Positions 37,723-48,078 of a stretch of 64,000 nucleotides of DNA are shown here, piece by piece; position 1 is the stretch's first letter, and every line of letters starts with the position of its first letter. The stretch is from Gammaproteobacteria bacterium (GTDB lineage Bacteria; Pseudomonadota; Gammaproteobacteria; SZUA-229). The stretch lies in assembly GCA_016744065.1 (NCBI GenBank), contig JADGFA010000011.1, forward strand, positions 22,720 through 86,719, given 5' to 3'. The notes beneath the pieces are model-generated. The model was not told the origin of the DNA. It made no database searches and worked only from the letters and a program-made list of their open reading frames with translations. The translations under genes were made by a program, and so were the position numbers.

Positions 37723-39057
37723 ATGTCATTAGATAGTAAAGTTGTCTGGTCGGAAGGTATGTTTTTAAACCCTCAACATTTCCAGCAACAGGAGCGTTAT
37801 TTTGAACGCCTGGTGGAAGGGAAGTGTTCTGCATATGGAGCATATGGATGGGGAATACATGAGTTTGAAATTGATCAACAATTACTTACTCTGGGTAAAG
37901 TCTCAGTTATCAAGGGCAAGGGTGTTTTCCCCGATGGAACCCCCTTTAGTTTTCCTGATGTAGATGAGCCACCACCGGTATTTGAAGTTCCTGAAAATAC
38001 TCATAATAGCGTTTTATATGTTTGTGTCCCGGTTAAACGACCGGGTGCAGTAGATGTAATAGCAGAAGAGAATACTCAGGGACTGGCACGATACTTCAGC
38101 TTTGAGCAGGAAACTCGTGATGTTTCTAATGAATCTGGTGATAATATTTCTATGCATGTTGGCAAATTACGCTTTCGCCTCATGCTGGAAACAGATGACT
38201 TGAGTGGTTATGCCTGTATTGGTCTAATTCGTATTGCAGAATCCAGAGAAGATAAAAACATACTTTTAGATGACAGTTATATTGCTACTTGCCTTGATTG
38301 TAAAAAATCACCGAAATTAGCTGGATTTTTAACAGAATTAATTGGTTTACTACATCATCGGGGGGAAGCAATAGCCGGTCGTCTTGCTGATGCCAATCGC
38401 GGTGGTACAGCTGAAATTGCTGATTATATGATGTTGCAATTAATTAATCGTCTTGAACCGATGTCAAACCACCTGTCAAAAATGAATGGTTTGCACCCTG
38501 TAAATTTATTTGCTGAATCTGTGCAAATGGTTGGAGAACTCTCAACGTTTGTAAGCAAAAATAAGCGTACACCTACATTTCCAATGTACTTGCATGATGA
38601 CCTACAAACGACATTTACACCGGTCATAAATGAATTAAGAAATTGCCTTAGCATGGTTTATGAGCAAACAGCTGTTTCGCTTAATCTGGTTGAGAAAAAA
38701 TATGGTATACGTGTTGCTGAAATTGCAGATCGATCACTGATTGGTTCTGCCATGTTTATAATCTCAGCAAGAGCAGATGTTCCAGAAGATGCTTTACGTG
38801 CACATTTGCCAGCACAGATTAAAATTGGTCCAGTGGAACGTATTCGGCAGTTAGTGAATGCGGCTATGCCTGGTATTGCGATTAAACCTCTTCCTGTTGC
38901 TCCAAGACAGATTCCTTTTCATGCGGGTTATACTTATTTTCAACTAGATCAGCAGAGTGACTTCTGGAATGAATTAAAACATTCAGGTGGTTTTGCATTA
39001 CATATTGGTGGTGACTTCCCAGGGTTAGAGTTAGAATTCTGGGCGGTTCGTCAATAG
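37723..39057 (+). CDS. tssK: TssK baseplate-to-membrane adaptor
   Basis: A 444-residue TssK (VasE/ImpJ): VVWSEGMFLNPQHFQQQERYFE at the N-terminus and YFQLDQQSDFWNELKHSGGFALHIGGDFPGLELEFWAV at the C-terminus are diagnostic. TssK trimers link the baseplate wedges to the TssL-TssM complex. Length is normal. Confidence 0.97.
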   Translation: MSLDSKVVWSEGMFLNPQHFQQQERYFERLVEGKCSAYGAYGWGIHEFEIDQQLLTLGKVSVIKGKGVFPDGTPFSFPDVDEPPPVFEVPENTHNSVLYVCVPVKRPGAVDVIAEENTQGLARYFSFEQETRDVSNESGDNISMHVGKLRFRLMLETDDLSGYACIGLIRIAESREDKNILLDDSYIATCLDCKKSPKLAGFLTELIGLLHHRGEAIAGRLADANRGGTAEIADYMMLQLINRLEPMSNHLSKMNGLHPVNLFAESVQMVGELSTFVSKNKRTPTFPMYLHDDLQTTFTPVINELRNCLSMVYEQTAVSLNLVEKKYGIRVAEIADRSLIGSAMFIISARADVPEDALRAHLPAQIKIGPVERIRQLVNAAMPGIAIKPLPVAPRQIPFHAGYTYFQLDQQSDFWNELKHSGGFALHIGGDFPGLELEFWAVRQ

Positions 39058-39078
39058 ATAACCTTTTATGGCTTAGGT

Positions 39079-39105
39079 CTTATATTTACCGTTGTTAAAT
39101 ATAAG
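39079..39105 (+). other. AT-rich hairpin between tssK and tssL
   Basis: A 10-bp perfect inverted repeat (CTTATATTTA / TAAATATAAG) with a 7-base loop lies in the 82-base gap. There is no T-run, so read-through is likely. It may be an RNA stability element. Weak evidence. Confidence 0.3.
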
Positions 39106-39139
39106 TTAAAAATTTAAGAATTAATTCATGGAGCTAACA

Positions 39140-40108
39140 ATGTCATCAGGTGATTCTGACAAGACAGTATTCAGACAGCCATCAGTGGATGGTGATCGTA
39201 CCGTAATCAAGCCTATGCCTGGTGGACGAGGTGGAGCGCAACAACCTCCACCTCCGCCGCCAGTGCAACCACCGGTTCAACAACAGCCCGTGCAAGCTCC
39301 GCCGATTCAACAACAACCGGCTCCAGCTTATCAGCAACAGCAGGCACAACCTCAAGCTGCCGGTGGCTCAGCTAATGCTTATTTCAGTACCCGTAATGGT
39401 CTTAATCCTTTAGTTAATGCGGCATCAACTTTAATAGCCGTGTTCGAAAAAACACGTTCGTCGGTTTCCCATCCAGATGTAGGTGGGTTACACCAGCGAA
39501 TGGTAAGTGAAATAAAAAACTTTGAAAGCACAGCCAAGCAAACAGGCATTAAACCTGAGGTTGTTCTATCAGCACGATATGCCTTATGTGTTGCACTTGA
39601 TGAAGCCGTTTTAAATACACCCTGGGGTAGTGAAAGCGCCTGGCCCCAAAGAACGTTACTAAGTGTTTTTCATAATGAAACATCAGGTGGTGAGAAATTT
39701 TTTCTTATACTTGATCGTATGAAAGAACAGCCAGCAGAAAACTTATATATTCTTGAGTTGATGTATATATTGTTAAGCCTGGGGTTTGAAGGTAAATATC
39801 GGGTTATTCATCGTGGTCGTGACATGATTGAACAGATGAGAGATGACCTTTTTACTATAGTTCGTCGTCAAAAAGGTGAGTATGAACGTTCATTATCACC
39901 TAGCTGGCATGGCCTGGGTAAAACACGCAATTCACTGGCTGATTATATTCCTATGTGGGTTGTCGGTAGTATTGTAGGTGCAATTCTGTTTTTAAGTTAT
40001 TCGGGATTCAGGGTCTGGCTTTATGAGTCATCGTCACCGGTGGTTCAGCAACTGGATGAAATCACTGATATGCGTACAGTCGCACGTAAAACACCAGAAA
40101 AAAAATAA
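39140..40108 (+). CDS. tssL: TssL (IcmH/DotU) inner-membrane protein
   Basis: 322 residues from the ATG at 39140, preceded by GGAG six bases upstream; the ATG at 39128 overlaps that ribosome site. The N-terminus begins SSGDSDKTVFRQP and DGDRTVIKP, followed by a Pro/Gln-rich linker. The DotU domain (NPLVNAASTLIAVFEKTR, CVALDEAVLNTPWG, ELMYILLSLGFEGKYRV) comes next. One C-terminal membrane helix (MWVVGSIVGAILFLSYSGF) ends the protein. There is no OmpA-like peptidoglycan domain, so anchoring must come from elsewhere. The Thr motifs match those in PpkA. Confidence 0.95.
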   Translation: MSSGDSDKTVFRQPSVDGDRTVIKPMPGGRGGAQQPPPPPPVQPPVQQQPVQAPPIQQQPAPAYQQQQAQPQAAGGSANAYFSTRNGLNPLVNAASTLIAVFEKTRSSVSHPDVGGLHQRMVSEIKNFESTAKQTGIKPEVVLSARYALCVALDEAVLNTPWGSESAWPQRTLLSVFHNETSGGEKFFLILDRMKEQPAENLYILELMYILLSLGFEGKYRVIHRGRDMIEQMRDDLFTIVRRQKGEYERSLSPSWHGLGKTRNSLADYIPMWVVGSIVGAILFLSYSGFRVWLYESSSPVVQQLDEITDMRTVARKTPEKK

Positions 40109-40192
40109 ATTAGATAGAGTAAACATGGTAAGTAAATACATAGACGTGTTTACTTATTACATTAAATTAAAATAATAATAGTTAAATAATTT

Positions 40193-43100
40193 ATGAAAAA
40201 AATTGCTGAGTTTTTTAAAAATAAAATTGTCATTTCTCTTATAGGCTTAATTGCGCTTTCTATTATTATCTGGTTTGTTGGGCCAATGATTAAGTTTGGT
40301 GAAGATAATTCTGCGCCATTAGGAAGCGTGGTCGCTCGCCTGGTTGCTATTATTGTTTTAGTTATTTTGTGGGGATTAAATAATTTACGCGTCCAGATGA
40401 TGGACAGAAAACAAAATGATGAACTGGTCGGTGATTTAGAGCACAATCAGGATGCGTTGGTACTTGATGGTTCATCAGATCAGACATCTGAAGAAATGCA
40501 TCAGATGAATCAACGTTTTTCAGATGCATTATCTACATTAAAAAAATTAAAGTTTAGTGGAAAGGGCAGTAAAAAAGCACTTTATGAGTTGCCCTGGTAT
40601 ATTATTATTGGTCCGCCAGGTTCAGGTAAAACAACGGCGCTGGTTCATTCCAGTCTTGATTTTCCATTGGCAGAACAGTTCGGAAAAGGTGCATTACAGG
40701 GCATTGGTGGAACACGTAACTGTGACTGGTGGTTTACTAATGAAGCTGTACTTATTGATACAGCCGGTCGTTATACCACTCAGGATAGTCATAAAGTTGT
40801 TGATAGTAGTGCCTGGGAAGGTTTTTTACAGCTACTTAAAAAGAATCGTCGTCGACGCCCAATCAATGGTGCGATTATTGCTATCAGTATTCATGATCTG
40901 CTTTTGCAAACAGAAGAAGAGCGTATACAGCATGCAAAAATAATTAGAACACGTATTGATGAGTTAATGGAAAAACTTGAAATTCGTTTTCCAATTTATT
41001 TAATGTTTACCAAGGCGGATCTCGCATCCGGTTTTACAGAATACTTTGAAGATTTAAGTAAAGAGGAAAGAGAGCAGGTCTGGGGTATCTCTTTACCTAA
41101 TGCGCCTAAGCCATCTCAAAGTCCTGACTTTGATTACCTTGATGTTGAATATGGTAAATTACTGGAGAGGCTTTATTCCAGAGAGCTATCGCGTATACAT
41201 TCAGAGCGTGATGTGAAACGCCGTGCTGCAATTCAGGGCTTCCCTCAGCAAATGGAAAACCTTAAAACTGTTATTGACAGTTTTGTTAAACAGACATTTG
41301 TAAAAAATAGATTCCAGTTTCAACCCTACTTACGCGGTATATATTTTACCAGTGGTACGCAGGATGGAACACCTATTGATCGAATGATGTCATCAGTTTC
41401 TTCAAATTTTGGTTTTGGTCGTGAAAATGTACAGCTTCAACAGTCGCAAGGGAAAAGTTTTTTCCTGGGCAATTTGTTTCGTGAAATCATTTTTCCTGAA
41501 TCTGAACTAGTTGGTTCAAATCGTAAGTATGAAGTATTGATTAAGTGGGCTCAACGGGTTGCTTATGCATCTATTGCTATATCGGCTATTGCCTTACTAA
41601 CAGTCTGGACCGGAAGTATTACTCGACATAATATGTTTATGTCTGAAGTTGAATCATATATTGCTGAATTTAATGCTGAAAATAAGCGACTGAGTTTATG
41701 GAATAAAGATTTAAGAGTCGTTTTGCCCACGTTAAATGCACTAGCAAAAGCCAGTATAGTTTATAGCCAGGAAGAACATCCATGGTTATCTGGTATGGGG
41801 CTTTATGATGGGAATGTGGATAGTTCTGCTAATGAGGCTTATGAAGCACAATTGAAAGAACTGTTTTTACCCAGAATTATTAATTATCTTGAAAAGCAAA
41901 TTCAAAAAGGTCATCAGGGCGGTGATTTATACAGTAGTTTTAGAACATATTTAATGTTTAATAAAATTGACTATATAGATAAGCAATTAATTTCAGACTG
42001 GTTTATAACTGACTGGACTCAAAACATGCAAGGTGAGGCTTCAAAGCGTAAAGAGCTTGAGCTGCATTTGAAAGCATTATTAAACCTTGAATTAAAACCG
42101 TCGGAACTTAATAGCCGGGTGGTTAAACAAACTCGAAATACACTATTGCGTGTGCCTGTTCATAAACGTATTTATAGCCGTATTAGAACCAAGCCTGAAT
42201 TCAATCAAAAAATTGATATGTTAAATATGTTTGGTGAGGCAGTTCGGGATTCATATGAGATTACACCATCTACTGAGAGAGTATTACTAGTTCCCTATAT
42301 GTTTACAAAAGAAGGTTATGAGAATATAGATTTATCAACAGATTCGCCTGTTATTGCCGATATTGTAAATGAACGTTGGGTTTTGTCAGATGATGAAAAT
42401 GCCAGGGTTGACTTTGTTAAAGATGATTTAAAAGAAATTAGTGAAAGAGTAAAGAGCCTGTACATGGCTGACTATATATCTCACTGGAAAAAAGTTTTCA
42501 ATGCCTTAAAAATAGCTAAATTTACCAGTGTTAAACAGGCCGGAGAGGTACTGGCCAGTTTTACCGATCCAGTTTATTCACCACTGCTTTCAATTTTACA
42601 GATAAGTGCAAATAACACCCAGTTATCATCACAGCTTTTACAGAACATGGATGATGATCATGGTGAAAGTAAAGCCGGTTCTGTTACCGGGTTTATGGCT
42701 AATAAATTTAAAGGCACCAAAGTTGATCAGCAATTTAGGGATATGAATGTACTATTAAGAGAAGGTGGTAAAAAACCAGCGCCTATTACCTCAATTGTGC
42801 AAAAAATCCAGCAATTACAGGATTTTCTGGGTGAAATTTCAGTTGCACCTGATCCAAATAAAAAGGCTTATCAGATTGCTAAAGCGCGATATTTAAGTGG
42901 CGCTGGCAATGCAATTACGTCTTTGCGTAGTTTTTCCAAGAAAACGCCTGACCCTGTGAAGCGTTGGTTGATATCCCTTTCTGATGAGACATGGAAAATT
43001 ATACTTTCATCAGCGCATCAATACGTAAATAATGAGTGGAAAAATCAGGTTTATAGTTCGTATTCACAAGCTCTGGCAGGGCGTTATCCGCTTAAACGTT

Positions 43101-43765
43101 CATCAAGCGATGAACTGGCTTTATTTGATTTCAGTGAGTTTTTTAAGCCTAAAGGTACAATAGATAAGTTTTATGTTGATTTGATAAAACCCTTTATTGA
43201 TACCCGTAAAGGCTGGACTAATCGTATTGTTGATAACCATTCATTAGGCTTAAGTGCGGCCACATTGAAGCAGATACGTCGGGCACAAACAATTAAGAAT
43301 GTATTTTTTAGAAAAAACCCTGAAATACCCAGTGTCTCGTTCCAGTTAAAACCTTATCGTATGGAAAAAAGAGATGCTCGTTTCTTACTGGAGGTAGGCA
43401 ATCAACGTATAACCTATAATCATGGGCCCAAGTTCTGGAAAGATCTAAACTGGTCTGGTGAAGATGAAAATAAACGAGTACGGGTTGTTTTTGATGATGT
43501 TGATGATGATCGTCATGAAAAATCTTTCGATGGTCCCTGGGCCTGGTTTAAATTACAGGACAGATCAACAATAAAGAAAACAAGAAAATCTAATGTTTAT
43601 CTTGTGACATACACAGTAACTGAACTGGTTGATAATAAAGCAAGAGGTAAAAACAAAATAACAAAAATTAAGCACAGCATAAAATACCTGATAAAAGCCA
43701 AAAGCGTAAATAACCCTTTTAGTCAGAACTTATTAGGTGCTTTTAAATGTCCAAACACTATTTAA
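40193..43765 (+). CDS. tssM: TssM (IcmF) inner-membrane protein
   Basis: A 1190-residue IcmF-type protein that spans the inner membrane and reaches TssJ. Two membrane helices lie near the N-terminus (IVISLIGLIALSIIIWFVG and VVARLVAIIVLVILWGL). A cytoplasmic NTPase domain has Walker A GPPGSGKT at residues 140-147 and VLIDTAGRY. A third helix (AYASIAISAIALLTVWTG) leads to a large periplasmic domain. Length and layout are normal, and the Walker motif looks functional. It lies after tssL in the usual order. Confidence 0.97.
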   Translation: MKKIAEFFKNKIVISLIGLIALSIIIWFVGPMIKFGEDNSAPLGSVVARLVAIIVLVILWGLNNLRVQMMDRKQNDELVGDLEHNQDALVLDGSSDQTSEEMHQMNQRFSDALSTLKKLKFSGKGSKKALYELPWYIIIGPPGSGKTTALVHSSLDFPLAEQFGKGALQGIGGTRNCDWWFTNEAVLIDTAGRYTTQDSHKVVDSSAWEGFLQLLKKNRRRRPINGAIIAISIHDLLLQTEEERIQHAKIIRTRIDELMEKLEIRFPIYLMFTKADLASGFTEYFEDLSKEEREQVWGISLPNAPKPSQSPDFDYLDVEYGKLLERLYSRELSRIHSERDVKRRAAIQGFPQQMENLKTVIDSFVKQTFVKNRFQFQPYLRGIYFTSGTQDGTPIDRMMSSVSSNFGFGRENVQLQQSQGKSFFLGNLFREIIFPESELVGSNRKYEVLIKWAQRVAYASIAISAIALLTVWTGSITRHNMFMSEVESYIAEFNAENKRLSLWNKDLRVVLPTLNALAKASIVYSQEEHPWLSGMGLYDGNVDSSANEAYEAQLKELFLPRIINYLEKQIQKGHQGGDLYSSFRTYLMFNKIDYIDKQLISDWFITDWTQNMQGEASKRKELELHLKALLNLELKPSELNSRVVKQTRNTLLRVPVHKRIYSRIRTKPEFNQKIDMLNMFGEAVRDSYEITPSTERVLLVPYMFTKEGYENIDLSTDSPVIADIVNERWVLSDDENARVDFVKDDLKEISERVKSLYMADYISHWKKVFNALKIAKFTSVKQAGEVLASFTDPVYSPLLSILQISANNTQLSSQLLQNMDDDHGESKAGSVTGFMANKFKGTKVDQQFRDMNVLLREGGKKPAPITSIVQKIQQLQDFLGEISVAPDPNKKAYQIAKARYLSGAGNAITSLRSFSKKTPDPVKRWLISLSDETWKIILSSAHQYVNNEWKNQVYSSYSQALAGRYPLKRSSSDELALFDFSEFFKPKGTIDKFYVDLIKPFIDTRKGWTNRIVDNHSLGLSAATLKQIRRAQTIKNVFFRKNPEIPSVSFQLKPYRMEKRDARFLLEVGNQRITYNHGPKFWKDLNWSGEDENKRVRVVFDDVDDDRHEKSFDGPWAWFKLQDRSTIKKTRKSNVYLVTYTVTELVDNKARGKNKITKIKHSIKYLIKAKSVNNPFSQNLLGAFKCPNTI

Positions 43766-43789
43766 TAATTGATTTAGAGAAATTTGAAT

Positions 43790-44521
43790 ATGAATTTTAA
43801 TTCGCAAACAGGGCTCTATGGCAAATTGCCTGCATATGGTGATTTTATTTTTCGTAATTTAAATTCATCGTTTATTACACCCTGGGATGAATGGTTACAG
43901 TATTTTATTTCAGGGTCGCAGGAGCAGATGGGGAATGACTGGTTAGATATATATTTAACCAGCCCAATCTGGCGCTTTGTTTTATCTTCAGGTGTTATCG
44001 ATAATAACATGTGGGCTGGTTTAATGATGCCGAGTGTAGACAGGGTAGGACGTTATTTTCCGATTAGCCTGGTAAAGCCTCTTGATCCGAAGACAAATGC
44101 AGTAAAATTCATGTTGGATCAGACCCAGTGGTTTGATGCCTTAGAAGCACAGTGTTTATCAGCACTGGATGGCAGTATTGATGCAGATGCAGTAATAGCA
44201 GCGGCGAACAATATTGTATTATCAACATCTGAAAATTACCAGCCTACCTATAATTTAGGTGAAATGGGCCCCATGCTATTTGGTTTAAATTCTACGGATG
44301 AACAGATGAAAATGGCATTGCCCTATATGCTCAATGCATCATTAACTTCAGGTTTATCCAGTTTCAGTTTATGGCAGACATCGGGGTCACAATTAATAAG
44401 TCCTTTAATCTTTAGTTGCCAGGGGCTACCACCTATAGGAGGTATTGCCTCAATGCTAGATGGTCAGTGGCAACAACGCGACTGGAAAATACCCTATAAT
44501 ATTCAACAGGGAGGCCTCTAA
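43790..44521 (+). CDS. tagF: TagF post-translational T6SS regulator
   Basis: About 243 residues; the ATG at 43790 is preferred over the TTG at 43784. GLYGKLPAYGDFIFRNLNSSFITPWDEWLQ and SPIWRFVLSSGV ... GLMMPSVDRVGRYFPI are clear TagF signatures. TagF represses T6SS assembly independently of, or alongside, the threonine phosphorylation pathway; in some species it is fused to PppA. Here it is separate and directly precedes pppA. Confidence 0.93.
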   Translation: MNFNSQTGLYGKLPAYGDFIFRNLNSSFITPWDEWLQYFISGSQEQMGNDWLDIYLTSPIWRFVLSSGVIDNNMWAGLMMPSVDRVGRYFPISLVKPLDPKTNAVKFMLDQTQWFDALEAQCLSALDGSIDADAVIAAANNIVLSTSENYQPTYNLGEMGPMLFGLNSTDEQMKMALPYMLNASLTSGLSSFSLWQTSGSQLISPLIFSCQGLPPIGGIASMLDGQWQQRDWKIPYNIQQGGL

Positions 44522-44555
44522 GTGAGGTTTACAATTTTATCTGGATGCTAGATTT

Positions 44556-45335
44556 ATGAGTGATACAACGATCAGACGCCCCATTCGTTGGAATTCAGTG
44601 CAGAGCACTGATGTGGGTATGGTCAGAGAAGTTAATGAAGATTCAATTATTTCCTTGCCTGAAGTTCAGCTCTGGGCTGTGGCTGATGGTATGGGAGGTT
44701 ATGAAGCGGGTAATGTTGCCAGTAATATGATCGTAGAATCCCTTGGTGGGATAACGAACAAGTCATCATTAAATGAGTTTATTGACAGTGTTGAAGATAG
44801 TCTAATTGATGTTAACCATCGCATACTTGAATATGCGGATATTATGCTTGATGGTCGAACTCTGGGCAGTACAATTGTTACATTAGCGATTAAGGGACAC
44901 GTGGGTATCTGCCTGTGGGCAGGGGATTCACGTTTATACCGCTTTCGTAATAATGATTTTATACAGTTATCGCGAGATCATAGCCAGGTTGAAGAGCTTG
45001 TACAGCAAGGCTTTTTAACACCTGAAGAAGCTGAAATTCACCCTGATTCAAATGTAATAACACGAGCAATCGGTGCAAGCCCGGAAGTTTATATTGATAT
45101 CAATGTTTTTAGTGTTCAATTAGGTGATACTTTTTTGCTTTGTAGTGATGGCCTTTATAATATGGTCTCCAAAGATGAAATGGCAGAAATATTAAACAGT
45201 CTGCCCTTACAGGAAGCGGTTGATACTTTAATTCAAAAAGCGCTGGATAATGGTGCCAATGATAATGTATCTGTAATTCTGGTAAAAGGCTCACCAGATG
45301 CAACATATTCAACTCAAGTAAATTTGCAGGAATAG
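44556..45335 (+). CDS. pppA: PppA, PP2C-type protein phosphatase
   Basis: A 259-residue PP2C phosphatase with all metal-binding motifs: VREVNEDS, AVADGMGGYEAGNVAS, LWAGDSRLYRFRN, LLCSDGLYN and NGANDNVSVILV. It should remove phosphate from threonines added by PpkA and so switch the T6SS off. It lies between tagF and ppkA and is cytoplasmic. Length is normal. Confidence 0.95.
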   Translation: MSDTTIRRPIRWNSVQSTDVGMVREVNEDSIISLPEVQLWAVADGMGGYEAGNVASNMIVESLGGITNKSSLNEFIDSVEDSLIDVNHRILEYADIMLDGRTLGSTIVTLAIKGHVGICLWAGDSRLYRFRNNDFIQLSRDHSQVEELVQQGFLTPEEAEIHPDSNVITRAIGASPEVYIDINVFSVQLGDTFLLCSDGLYNMVSKDEMAEILNSLPLQEAVDTLIQKALDNGANDNVSVILVKGSPDATYSTQVNLQE

Positions 45336-45346
45336 TGTGATTAAAA

Positions 45347-48073
45347 ATGAGTGATAAAGACTCAGACAAAACAATAATTAAAAGTTCTGCATCCAGAGTA
45401 CCAGGCACAGAAGATAAAACGCGTATTGCTCCTGCTGTAAAAAAAACCGCAGGTCAAAATCTAAGTGAAGATAGAACACGTATAGCGCCCTCAAAAAAAA
45501 CAGCTATTGAAACTCAGGGAGATGATAAAACACGCATTGCAAATCCTGGCACACAAACAAAAGCCCAGATTGATATTGCGGGTGATAAAACCAGACTTGC
45601 ACCAGATAAAAATAAAAATTTATCAGCAGATGTAACACAGTTTAAACCTGATGTATCCATACCTGATGATAAAACACGTGTTACATCGGCTAATAGTTCT
45701 AACGAAATCCCGGGTAGTCTCGATCCAACATTATCCACTGGTCAGTTTTTAGCCTCATCAGTTGAAGTAGGTGAGCATGGAATATTAAAAGAACGGTTTG
45801 TGCTTGAGAGTGTCTTAGGTGCAGGTGGTATGGGTATAGTTTATAAGGCTAAGGATCTGCTTAAGGTTGAAGCTCAGGATAGAGATCCTTATGTTGCAAT
45901 AAAAGTATTAAGTGAAGAGTTTAAATCACACCCTGAAGCATTTATTTCTTTACAAAGAGAATCAAGAAAATCACAGCGTATTGCGCACCCGAATATAGTG
46001 AATGTTTTTGATTTTGATAGAGACCGCGATACCGTATTTATGACCATGGAGTTTATGGATGGTCAGCCTCTTGATCAATTGATCAGGCAATACAAATCAA
46101 CTGGATTACCGACCGACGATGCCTGGACTATTATAAAAGGTATGTCATCTGCACTGGCTTACGCTCATGCAGAGAAAATCATTCATTCTGATTTTAAACC
46201 CGGCAATGTTTTTATTACCAAAAGAGGCGTTGCCAAGGTGTTTGATTTTGGTATTGCACGCGCAGTTTCCAAAGTTGAACACCTTGATGATAATCCAGAA
46301 GATAAAACAGTATTTGATGCAGGTAATTTAGGGGCTTTAACACCTGCTTATGCAAGCCTTGAAATGCTCAATGGCGAAGAGCCGGATATTCGTGATGATA
46401 TTTATGCACTTGGTTGTGTCGCCTATGAATTATTTACAGGGGGGCATCCGTACAACAAAGTACCTGCTGATGAAGCAGAGAGGCAAAAATTAAAACCGAA
46501 ACGAATAAACAATATCAAGAAATATCAGTGGCGTGCCATTGAAAAAGCCATTTCATTTCATCGTAAAGACAGAATAGAAACTGTTGAGAAATTTCTTGAA
46601 GCGATATCGCCAAAACTGAAGGCCCCCAATCGATTGGCAACAGTATTTGCTTTGTTGTTATCGGTTGCTATAACGGGTTACTTTCTATTTATTCAGGAAA
46701 AGCCTATAGATCCGTACTCTGAATTTGATATACGAAATGAACTTGAATTAAAGATAAGAATTGATTTTTATAAAGAAGATTTAGAAAACCTGTTAACGAA
46801 GCCCGTGTTTACTGATCCCTGGGAAGACTCAATCTGGAAAGATGTTAAGGATTTGCTGGTATTAACAAAGGGAGAAGATGACTGGGTTATAGATAAGCAG
46901 GCATTGGTTTATAACTTATATCTATCAGAAATATCTGCTGTTATAAAGGCTTATAAATACAGTAGAGCCAGGCATTTAATTAAAAATGCCAGACGCTATG
47001 TAGAAGATCATGATGAGCTTGATTTAAAAATAGAACAGATTGCATCTGCTATTGAAAAAAATAAAAGCAGGCAGGAGCAACAAGCAAAACAGGACCAGGC
47101 CAATATGTTGGCACAACGAAAAAAACAACAGGTAAAAAAGAAGACACGGACGGTAAAGCAAAAAAATGTACAGTTATTTGATGTTGCTTTAAGTAATGTA
47201 AATAATCAGCTTAAATGTCAGGGCCGCTTAAATATGCGTAACTTTGAAACGGCTATTGATAAGTTAAGAAGCCTTGATCGGGGACGATATAATGGGTTGA
47301 AAAACAATCTCATTAAATCGCTGGCGAGTTGCATTACTCAAACAGGTAAAGCTTTTCCTGAAAGAGCACGTGAGGCTAAAAAACATAGTTTGCGGATCTT
47401 TAAATCCAGCAGAGTGCTAACGGCGATACAGATTATGTCACGTGATCCCTGTGATAAATCATTAGCCGGTCTAGGTGCTCGTGGTAAGCGCGCAATTTGT
47501 AAAGATAAAATAAAAAATTCAGGAAGCGGGCCTGTGTTGGTTGTTATTCCCGGTAATAAAAAATTTAAAACATTTGCAATTGGTAAATATGAAGTATCTA
47601 TTAAAGAGCTTAATCAGTTTTGTAAAAAATCATCTAGCTGTAAAGCACTGACGGGGCGAGATAGTAAGTTGCCTGCATCGGGACTAAGCTTTAAAGTAGT
47701 TAAATCATACCTTAAATGGTTAAGTAAACAATCGGGTCGAAAATACCGTTTACCAACTAAAACAGAATGGGTGTATGCCGCAAAATCCAGACGAAAAAAA
47801 CTTGATGCAAATAGAAACTGCAAATTAAGTACCCGTGGTATTAGTAAAGGTGGGAAACTGGTGTTTGTTAATATAGGAAAACAGAATAGCTGGGGACTGG
47901 TTAATTATGTTGGCAATGTACAGGAGTGGGTTTATGATAAGGGCCGTAAACTGGTTGCCATAGGTGGCTCATTTGAACAGACTATGGAAAATTGTGATAT
48001 TACAACAACACATTCTCATAAAGGTCTGGCGGACAGCGAAACCGGATTTAGAGTATTAAGGGAGTTGAGGTAA
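45347..48073 (+). CDS. ppkA: PpkA, Ser/Thr kinase with C-terminal FGE-like domain
   Basis: A 908-residue protein. Residues 1-125 are disordered with repeated D-K/R-T-R-I/L/V motifs (Thr9, 25, 44, 62, 82, 110). The kinase domain has the glycine loop GAGGMG near 158-163, Lys186, HSDFKPGN (280-287; Ser replaces Arg of HRD) and DFG at 300-302. A membrane helix (ATVFALLLSVAITGYFLFI, about 435-455) is followed by a coiled, Lys/Gln-rich periplasmic stretch. The end is a formylglycine-enzyme-like sensor fold (FAIGKYEVSIKELNQFC, YRLPTKTEWVYAA, VGNVQEWVYD, GFRVLREL). It activates the T6SS by phosphorylating targets bound by TagH. Confidence 0.95.
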   Translation: MSDKDSDKTIIKSSASRVPGTEDKTRIAPAVKKTAGQNLSEDRTRIAPSKKTAIETQGDDKTRIANPGTQTKAQIDIAGDKTRLAPDKNKNLSADVTQFKPDVSIPDDKTRVTSANSSNEIPGSLDPTLSTGQFLASSVEVGEHGILKERFVLESVLGAGGMGIVYKAKDLLKVEAQDRDPYVAIKVLSEEFKSHPEAFISLQRESRKSQRIAHPNIVNVFDFDRDRDTVFMTMEFMDGQPLDQLIRQYKSTGLPTDDAWTIIKGMSSALAYAHAEKIIHSDFKPGNVFITKRGVAKVFDFGIARAVSKVEHLDDNPEDKTVFDAGNLGALTPAYASLEMLNGEEPDIRDDIYALGCVAYELFTGGHPYNKVPADEAERQKLKPKRINNIKKYQWRAIEKAISFHRKDRIETVEKFLEAISPKLKAPNRLATVFALLLSVAITGYFLFIQEKPIDPYSEFDIRNELELKIRIDFYKEDLENLLTKPVFTDPWEDSIWKDVKDLLVLTKGEDDWVIDKQALVYNLYLSEISAVIKAYKYSRARHLIKNARRYVEDHDELDLKIEQIASAIEKNKSRQEQQAKQDQANMLAQRKKQQVKKKTRTVKQKNVQLFDVALSNVNNQLKCQGRLNMRNFETAIDKLRSLDRGRYNGLKNNLIKSLASCITQTGKAFPERAREAKKHSLRIFKSSRVLTAIQIMSRDPCDKSLAGLGARGKRAICKDKIKNSGSGPVLVVIPGNKKFKTFAIGKYEVSIKELNQFCKKSSSCKALTGRDSKLPASGLSFKVVKSYLKWLSKQSGRKYRLPTKTEWVYAAKSRRKKLDANRNCKLSTRGISKGGKLVFVNIGKQNSWGLVNYVGNVQEWVYDKGRKLVAIGGSFEQTMENCDITTTHSHKGLADSETGFRVLRELR

Positions 48074-48078
48074 AGTTT

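Noticed and set aside
46186..46210. PpkA as a dead kinase because HRD reads HSD
   Set aside because: The catalytic Asp, Asn, Lys and DFG are all present. Loss of the Arg only makes it a non-RD kinase.
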